From Orobanche coerulescens (Eukaryota; Streptophyta; Magnoliopsida; Lamiales; Orobanchaceae), in NCBI GenBank assembly GCA_033398695.1, contig CM065815.1, positions 103,072,501-103,136,500 of the forward strand: a stretch of DNA of 64,000 nucleotides, read 5' to 3'. The translations under genes and the position numbers were made by a program. Within the stretch, counting starts at the first letter, position 1; each line of letters opens with the position of its first letter. Below the pieces are notes generated by a model that had not been told where the DNA came from, searched no databases, and was given only the letters and a program-made list of their open reading frames with translations. Shown piece after piece: positions 58,217-64,000 of the stretch.

Positions 58217-59041
58217 TATCCGCAATTTCGATTCCCGGTAATTTTCTTTTTTTGGCTAGAGTCCGTTTTGACGACTCTTTTGTGACCGTTTCGTCATTCC
58301 GAGAATGATTAATTCTACACTTTTTGACATCCGAGTTCATTTAGGTGTCGTTTTGTTGAGTTCCGTGTCCTTAGGCGATTTTTCCGTGCTTGAGTTTGAT
58401 TCATGCGAATCTCGTTCGAAACTGTTGTTTCGGGTTACTAGTAAGTTCATTTAACATTGTTATATGTGTTGTGAGCTTCGGTTTGGTTATCCGTTGTCGT
58501 ATCGTGATGTTTCGGGCGTTTGGGCCAGTTTGTAATTTCCTAAAGTTTTGGGTGTTTGCCTTCGTATTGCCCTTTCAACCTTCGGGTTGTTGGAACCATG
58601 TGTTTGTTTAGTGCTTAACTCGTGTTTTGAATTTTATACTATTCGTCGTGTTCGTTCCGTACGTTTTCGGAAATTTGAGTCGTTGAGTCATGACGGCTGG
58701 GCACTGGCCGGCCAAGTGCGGCAGGGACCGGCCAGGAGTGCACGAGCATGGCGCATGAGCTGGGCGCACGATCCGGCGGTCGTGCGGCCCTGACTGCACG
58801 CGCATGAGCGGGTGCTCGTGCTCGGTGCTCGTGCGTCTCGGCAGACGCTTGGCAGTGGCGCGCACGACCCGACGCTCGACTGGCCGCTCGTGCGTGCCTC
58901 CTCGTGCGTCGCTGGGCAGTATATATATGGTTGGGCAGGCTACTTCTTCACCCGTTTTCTCAATCATTTCACCTCCTCCGCGGCCAAGACTTGGAGAACA
59001 CGAAGGCATGATATTGTTCTATCAATCCATGAAGTTTTTTT
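58212..59041 (+). repeat. 3' LTR of E, truncated
   Basis: Same as 46098-46908 with scattered transitions. TATATATA at 58920-58927. It stops after GAAGTTTTTTT and is followed at once by the end of the copia extra ORF. Confidence 0.92.
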
Positions 59042-59047
59042 GTTCTC

Positions 59048-61830
59048 TTATGCAGTTGGTTCTCGGTTGGCCGGGAGGTTTGTAGCTTGCGTCTTTTTAA
59101 CGAGGTTCTTCCAAGGAAACTTAGGGTCCTGGAATTCTGGGCGATCTCCCTGTATCCTAACGTTGGGAGAAGGAGATGATAGACGAGCAATATCAGTTGT
59201 GATGCTGTCTTCAAAAGCAGCTAACATTTCCTTCTCTTGCTCGAGCCTTGTCCTCCTCGCAGCTTCCCTCGCTTCTTCCCCCTTTTTGGCGTCATCAAGA
59301 GATGAGACCTTCTCATCCAAGCGCTCAAGGATTTGCATAGCAGCATCCTATTTGGTTTCAAAACTTGTCATCTTATTCACAAGAGAGGTGAGCACCTGCG
59401 ACATATCCTGAATCTTTTTGTCGTAGGCTCAAAGCTGGGAACCGGATTCAATGAGAGCGGATGCTGTCTTGGCCTCAGACACACGGAGTTTTGATTGCTC
59501 TTCCTTCAGGATTTGCTCATGACGCTGTTGTAATTGGCTAAGGGCCTGCTTGAAGACTGAAGGCAGGATTCTGAAGGCTTCTTCCACTCTAGAAACCTCA
59601 TGCGTCAGACCCGTCATTTGTTCAACGGCTGATTAGTGTAGCCAGTCGAGTGCCTTTTCAACAGAGTGCAGGGCGTTCACGGCGTCCTGTATGAAGACAG
59701 TTTGTAGGCCAAGAGCATGCAGTTGCTCTTTCTTCTCGGCAGATCTTGGAGAGTCTGGCTTGGCGAAATCTTCAACTCCATTCAAGTGTCTCAAGTTCAT
59801 ATTGGAACGTGAATTGAGGTGGACATCCTCAGGTATTATACCGTCGTCGGATTCCAAAACAGTTGAGGGTGCAGGAGCATCAGATGCGGGCTCGGCAACA
59901 GGGGTTGCTGTATTCTCTTGTTCTGAAATTGGTTCTGAATACATAGGTACAGGAGGGACTGATTCCTCTTACTGTCTCTTAGCGTCCGCCTGCTCCAGCA
60001 GAGGGACTGATTCCTCATGCGGGATGGCGCTGGTCTGGTCGTCTGTGGCGACAGGCGCGGATGCCTCTTCCGGGGTTGGTTGTTCCTCCGCGACAGGAGG
60101 GACTGAATCATCGCTATTGGGAACATTATTTTGGCTAGAGGTCCCTTGATCTGACTGGGTTTCCCCACGACTCATTCTCAGACCTGCCTGGAGGGCGTCT
60201 TAGTCATCGTCTGAGTCATGATCAGATTTGGGACTGTGGGGATTAGAGCCAATGGATTTTGCTTTTCCTTTCTTGCGAGCATCTGCCTTGTCCATCAGGT
60301 GTCTGGTGATCAACTCTTGACAGCACAGGTTGTCCCATTGGATCAGGGCCTCAACATCTTGAGAATCCGTCACTTCCAAGACAAACAGTTCTTCTTCGCA
60401 CCAATCGCTCCAGTTGTACAAAGTTTTGTACGGAGCGAACTTGTAGGCTTTCCATTGGACAAAGCGTTCATATGCTTACTCTATTTGCACAGAAAGCAAA
60501 GTCTTGTTTATTATGGAGTCTGGGGAGGGGCTGCGAACAGCTATTGGGTCCGCTGTATGCACTGGTTCCTCGACAGGCATGGGTTCCTGTGTCGGAGTTG
60601 GATCTCGAGTAGGGGTTGGTACCCTGATGGGAGAAGGATCCTGAAAGGGTGTGGAATCCCGAATAGGAGAAGTGGCTATTGGATCCAAAGGGGCAGCCAA
60701 CTCGCCAGAGTCTTGTAAGTTGGCAGATGTCTGAATATCCGTCGTAGCCGCCAAAGGCTCGGGATCTACTGTTGTGAGAGTAGCAGTCATCTCTTCCGCA
60801 GGGGTTGCGCTCTGGGGGCTCGATACAGTGGATTTGCGTCGTTGAAGGAGCATCCTCGGAGATTTCTGTAGCTTTAACTTTTGTTAGCCTCCTTAGCTTC
60901 CTTTTCAGCTTCTCACCAGCAATGGGAGTTTTGCTGTGAGATCTCTTTCTCTTCCTTGAAGTCTCCTCGCTCTGGGACTTCGAAGACACCTCCCTCGGTT
61001 CGGCAAAAAAGGGGCAATTTTCGGACGAAAGGTCTGTTCATAATCAGGGGTCCTTTGTTGAAAATGGAGGGTCTGATGCTTCCCATGTATATCCGAGAAG
61101 TGATCTTCTTTGCTTCTTGGGCTTGCGGAACACTGCATTTTGTCAGAATGTAATTCAGAAGCAAACCAAAAGACTTCTTCTGCGAGGCAGGCTTAGAGAC
61201 TTCTTCTTGCAACCTTTGAGAATTATTTGACACCCGTTGACCTTTTCACAGGTCATGATTGCAACCATCATTCTGAACCTTAAATTGGTGCACATCTCGA
61301 ACACACCTATTCTATTCTCAATTACACGGCATTAGAAATCGTGTAAATAAACAAAAGAGATTCTTGTGGCAAGAGGTGTGAACTGTTTCAACCGATGCTG
61401 AACCGGTGAACAATCCATAGTATTCGGTCAGGAGTTCTTGGGACCCAAAGGTCTCAAGATCTTCCATTGTCAGGCCATCAGCAGGAAGCATGTAGAGATT
61501 CTGAAGTAGCTCTTGGTCAACACAGATCTCGACTCCGCGAATGACAGCAGTGATGTCAGCAACATTTCCTCCCTGAGCAAGCGAGAAGAAACGGACAGCA
61601 GCATTGAGGTAGAATTCCTCAACCAGGTGAGTATCAAAACACTCAGCGGTGTGACTTTCAAGGCGATAAAGGCCTTGCTGACGAATCCTCGTAATGATGT
61701 ACTACATCGATTCGACGTCATCACCTTTGGAATGAACACGTTCAAGCACGACATATCTAGAAAAGATCCGTCCGTTGATGATGTTGGAGGTCTTCTTAAG
61801 AGAGATAGAGGAGGTCTGAGAAGATGCCAT
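59048..61830 (-). pseudogene. Extra ORF downstream of copia pol (accessory/env-like position)
   Basis: Starts MASSQTSSISLKKTSNIING at 61830. N-terminal part: NGRIFSRYVVLERVH, EEFYLNAAVRFFSLAQGG, LYMLPADGLTMEDLETFGSQ. A basic region follows (SRKRKRSHSKTP, KLKRKLRRLTK near 60900-60960, nuclear-signal-like), then a long Pro/Thr/Ser/Glu-rich middle (60850-59970). The C-terminal third is predicted coiled coil (QLQQRHEQILKEEQSKLRV, then EEAREAARRTRLEQEKEML). From 60853 to 59048 it is one frame broken only by stops at sites where C-to-T change explains TAA, TGA or TAG; frameshifts occur near 61240-61380 and 60850-61000. No signal peptide or membrane segment seen. About 920 codons in all. Function unknown. 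Confidence 0.72.
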
Positions 61831-61964
61831 TGACGATTCTCGTAGAAAAGTAAAGAAGTTTCAAAGAGAAATGCAGTAAAAGCAAAAAGACTTGAAGGTT
61901 GTATGCTCAAGGACTCGTTCAATATGCAGAAAGTGTAAAGAGTCTAAAGAGGCATTTACAGTCC

Positions 61965-61972
61965 TTTTTATA
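61965..61972 (-). promoter_or_regulatory. TATA box before the extra ORF
   Basis: Minus strand CCCACTATAAAAAGGAC, 135 bases before the ORF start at 61830. It could allow separate transcription of the extra ORF. There is no primer site between it and the ATG, so this is not an LTR leader. Confidence 0.5.
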
Positions 61973-62340
61973 GTGGGTGGCGGCGAAGGGTTTACAGATA
62001 ATGAACAGTCAGATTTAAGGGATGGGAACCGTTGTTTAAAATGGACGACCACGATAGACTGAGTATAACCGGTACAACTTATCCATCTAATTTTAAAATA
62101 AGAGCGGGTCCCACTTCTGACTTATCAAATTACCCTTATTGCCCAAAACGGTGGTGTACAATTAATAAAAAATTTGAAACATCGCGGCTTTGGAGATACC
62201 AATGTCCAGATGTCGTATAAAGCATTTAATGCGAAAGACTTTTTAATTATAACAGGGCACGTGGACACAAAAATTGTTTTAAAATAAATAACATATTAAT
62301 TGATTTCCCATAGTGTGTGCTGTATCCGTGAAAATACAAC

Positions 62341-62560
62341 GTTCCCCCTTAAAAGGTACATACGGTTTTCAATTCCATACAGCAACTTACGGATTAATGC
62401 TGTACTCTTGTGTCGTACTGTATTCCCCCTTAATTATTGCACACGTCAGCTGTAGGATAATCCATATCTCTCTGTTCCTACAGTGCTGTTCTGATAGACT
62501 GAGTGTACAGATAATTATAGGTGGATACTGTATTCTTGTGTCTTACATCATTCCCCCTCA
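62341..62560 (-). repeat. Three polypurine-like AAGGGGGAA motifs
   Basis: On the minus strand: GAGGGGGAA at 62551-62560, TAAGGGGGAATA at 62421-62431 and TTAAGGGGGAAC at 62340-62350. Surrounding bases (GTACTCTTGTGTCGTACTGTA and like) are also partly repeated, so they form a degenerate repeat of about 80-130 bp between pol stop and extra ORF. Candidate internal polypurine tracts. Confidence 0.65.
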
Positions 62561-62585
62561 ATTGCTGAGTAAAAACATTAAAAAC

Positions 62586-63918
62586 TTACAGAGAGTCAGG
62601 CTGTAGCAATCCAAATTCATGTCGAAGCATGCAGAATCTTGCTGTGTCGAGAGGTTTGGTAAAGATGTCGGCTAACTGGATATCTATATGAACTTTTTCC
62701 AGCCGAACATTCTTGTTCTCAACATGATTCCTGATGAAGTGATGCTTCATGTGAATATGCTTGGTGCGCGAGTGCAACATAGGGTTGTGTGTGATACCAA
62801 TTGCACTCGTGCTATCGCACATAATCGGCGTTTCTTTGGCTTCAATTCCATAGTCTGAAAACTGTTGTTGCATCCAAATGATCTGCATACAGCAACTACC
62901 ATCAGCATAGTATTCTGATTCAGCTGTTGAAAGCGAGTTTGCCAATTGTTTCTTGCTAAACCAAGACACAAGTCTAGGTCCAAGAAAGTGATAAGTTCCG
63001 CTTGTACTCTTCCTATCTAGCTTGCAACCTCCGAGATCCGAGTCGCTGTAACCAACTAAATCGAATCTGCCTTCTTTAGGATATCACAGTCCTACATCGA
63101 CAGTTCTTTTAACGTATTTAAGGATTCGTTTGGCTGTTGCGAAGTGTGATTCTTTAGGTGCTACTTGATATCGCGCACACACTCCTACAGTAAACTCGAT
63201 ATCGGGCCTGCTAGCCATTAGGTACAGGAGTGAGCCAATAAGCTTCTTGTAGAGTGATTGATCGACCGGCTTTCCAGCTTCATCAGCACTAATTTGCACG
63301 GAAGTGCTCATGAGGGTTGACGATGATTTGGAAGTATTCATTCCAAACTTGTTGAGAAGCTCCTTGCTGTATTTTTCTTGGTTGATGAAAATCCCTGTAG
63401 GCAACTGCTTTACCTGCAATCCTAGAAAATAACTAAGTTCTCCCATCATACTCATTTCAAATTTACTTTGCATGAGATGAGAGAACCTTTGACACAAAGC
63501 AAGGTTAGTTGAACCAAATATTATATCGTCTACATATATTTGAACCACTAGAAGGTCATCACCTTCCTGTAATTTGAATAAGGTCTTGTCACTAGCACCT
63601 TTCTCGAATCCATTATCGGTTAGATACTGGGACAGAGTTTCATACCATGCTCTAGGGGCTTGCTTAAGTCCATACAGCGCTTTCCTTAGCCTGTATACTA
63701 GGTCTTATCCATCTGGATTGACAAACCCTGGTGGTTGTTCAACATATACTTCTTCGGCAAGGTCTCCATTCAGGAATGCACTCTTGACATCCATTTGGTA
63801 TACAATGAAGCTCTTATGGGCGGCAAAAGCTAAAAATATCCTAATGGCTTCTAGTCTGGCTACAGGGGCAAATGTCTCATCATAGTCTATGCCTTCTTCC
63901 TGTCTGTAGCCTTGGGCG
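62586..63918 (-). pseudogene. copia F reverse transcriptase and RNase H
   Basis: Minus strand: [56 protein letters not shown], then the catalytic VQIYVDDIIFGST near 63535, ELSYFLGLQVKQ, RPDIEFTVGVCARYQ. RNase H: STAESEYYADGSCCMQIIW, MCDSTSAIGITHNPMLHSRT, KHIHMKHHFIRN and ADIFTKPLDTARF near 62640. Stop codons at about 63706 and 63080 fall at sites explained by single transitions. The natural end is LLQPDSL at 62586. Confidence 0.92.
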
Positions 63919-64000
63919 ATGATACGAGTTACGTATGTAAGTGTACGTAAAGCGTATGAAATACAACGAAAGATTATTACGTTTTGACAAGTATCAAAGT
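63919..64000 (-). repeat. End of a reversed CRM/A-B-like LTR, runs off the window
   Basis: Plus-strand TGATACGAGTTACGTA is the reverse complement of the terminus of the B-type LTR (TTACGTAATTCGTATCA), with further similarity (ACAACG.AAGATTA). It interrupts the copia RT frame at the codons before AQGYRQ. Only 82 bases are visible. Confidence 0.75.

Larger units (their letters stand above)
46098..59041 (+). mobile_element. Gag-only Ty3/gypsy element E (TR-GAG-like), with nested insertions
   Basis: 5' LTR 46098-46913 plus 53939-55856, internal region 55857-58211, 3' LTR from 58212, cut off at 59041. The bases before the 5' LTR are aaaca; the matching 3' duplication is lost. The internal region encodes only Gag; no protease, RT or integrase sequence lies between the second zinc knuckle and the polypurine tract. 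LTR start TGTAATATCC, end GCTACA and the GGGACGAAACTTCTTTTAAG context ally it with Tekay-type chromoviruses, on whose enzymes it would depend. Confidence 0.88.
59042..63918 (-). mobile_element. Ty1/copia element F with extra ORF (SIRE-like), partial
   Basis: Minus strand: RT and RNase H (63918-62586), a 755-bp non-coding interval, then a long extra ORF (61830-59048). Gag, protease and integrase would lie right of the window; the RT is cut at 63919 by another LTR. No LTR of F is present, since the left end is joined directly to the LTR of E. An additional ORF after pol is the mark of SIRE/Maximus-type copia elements; assignment to that lineage is an inference. Confidence 0.8.

Noticed and set aside
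59691..60149. 152-codon plus-strand ORF, Ser/Gly-rich
   Set aside because: Antisense of the low-complexity Pro/Glu/Thr part of the copia extra ORF.
61831..62585. LTR of copia F between pol and extra ORF
   Set aside because: It has polypurine-like tracts and a TATA box, but no second copy, no TG..CA borders and no primer site before the ATG at 61830.
1..64000. Endogenous pararetrovirus or other plant virus
   Set aside because: All RT domains sit in LTR or LINE contexts with LTRs, target duplications or tails; no movement or coat protein sequence was seen.

Overview
This 64 kb window is plant nuclear DNA, most likely from a eudicot heterochromatic or pericentromeric region. It consists almost entirely of nested transposable elements. 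I found no host protein-coding gene, rRNA or complete tRNA. The plant assignment rests on the element families: Ty3/gypsy chromoviruses primed by initiator tRNA-Met, Ty1/copia elements of Angela/Tork type and of a type with a large extra ORF downstream of pol, an L1-type LINE with the plant ORF1 layout, an RTE LINE, a Helitron with fused Rep and PIF1-like helicase, and a hAT-like terminus. I cannot name the species.

Layout from left to right. Positions 1-6337 are a left-truncated Ty3/gypsy element (A1), split by a 5'-truncated LINE with a 15-bp target duplication. Positions 6338-10929 hold unassigned DNA, a 5'-truncated RTE LINE and a hAT-like end. Positions 10930-33240 are a second copy of the A family (A2, target duplication tatat). 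A2 was hit twice: by the related element B (13560-19677, duplication acctc) and by a Tekay-type chromovirus C with 2.4-kb LTRs (19886-30012, duplication aacat). Positions 33241-42100 are copia debris: a possible LTR with U3 repeats, the 5' end of an Angela-like element on the minus strand, a plus-strand LTR fragment, and a minus-strand gag-protease-integrase piece. Positions 42115-45338 are a broken Helitron. Positions 46098-59041 are a gag-only gypsy element (E). Its 5' LTR is split by a minus-strand solo LTR (duplication ctaac), and that solo LTR was in turn hit by an L1-type LINE. Positions 59042-63918 are a minus-strand copia element (F) with RT-RNase H and a long extra ORF. At 63919 another reversed CRM/A-B-like LTR begins and runs off the window.

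The coding regions belong to the elements themselves: gag capsid, protease, reverse transcriptase, RNase H, integrase, LINE endonuclease and Helitron Rep-helicase. Nearly all are broken by frameshifts or by stops that look like C-to-T or G-to-A changes. Element E is the notable exception: its internal region is one gag ORF with a single stop.

The most interesting patterns are two. First, several unrelated LTRs carry arrays of family-specific short palindromes just upstream of the TATA box. Second, in the A/B/solo-LTR group the pol reading frame continues about 48 codons into the 3' LTR with a conserved ending, a feature associated with centromeric CRM chromoviruses. A technical point also matters: the two LTRs of C differ mainly at CAG/CTG sites, including small indels, so some frameshifts may be sequencing errors at methylated CHG sites.
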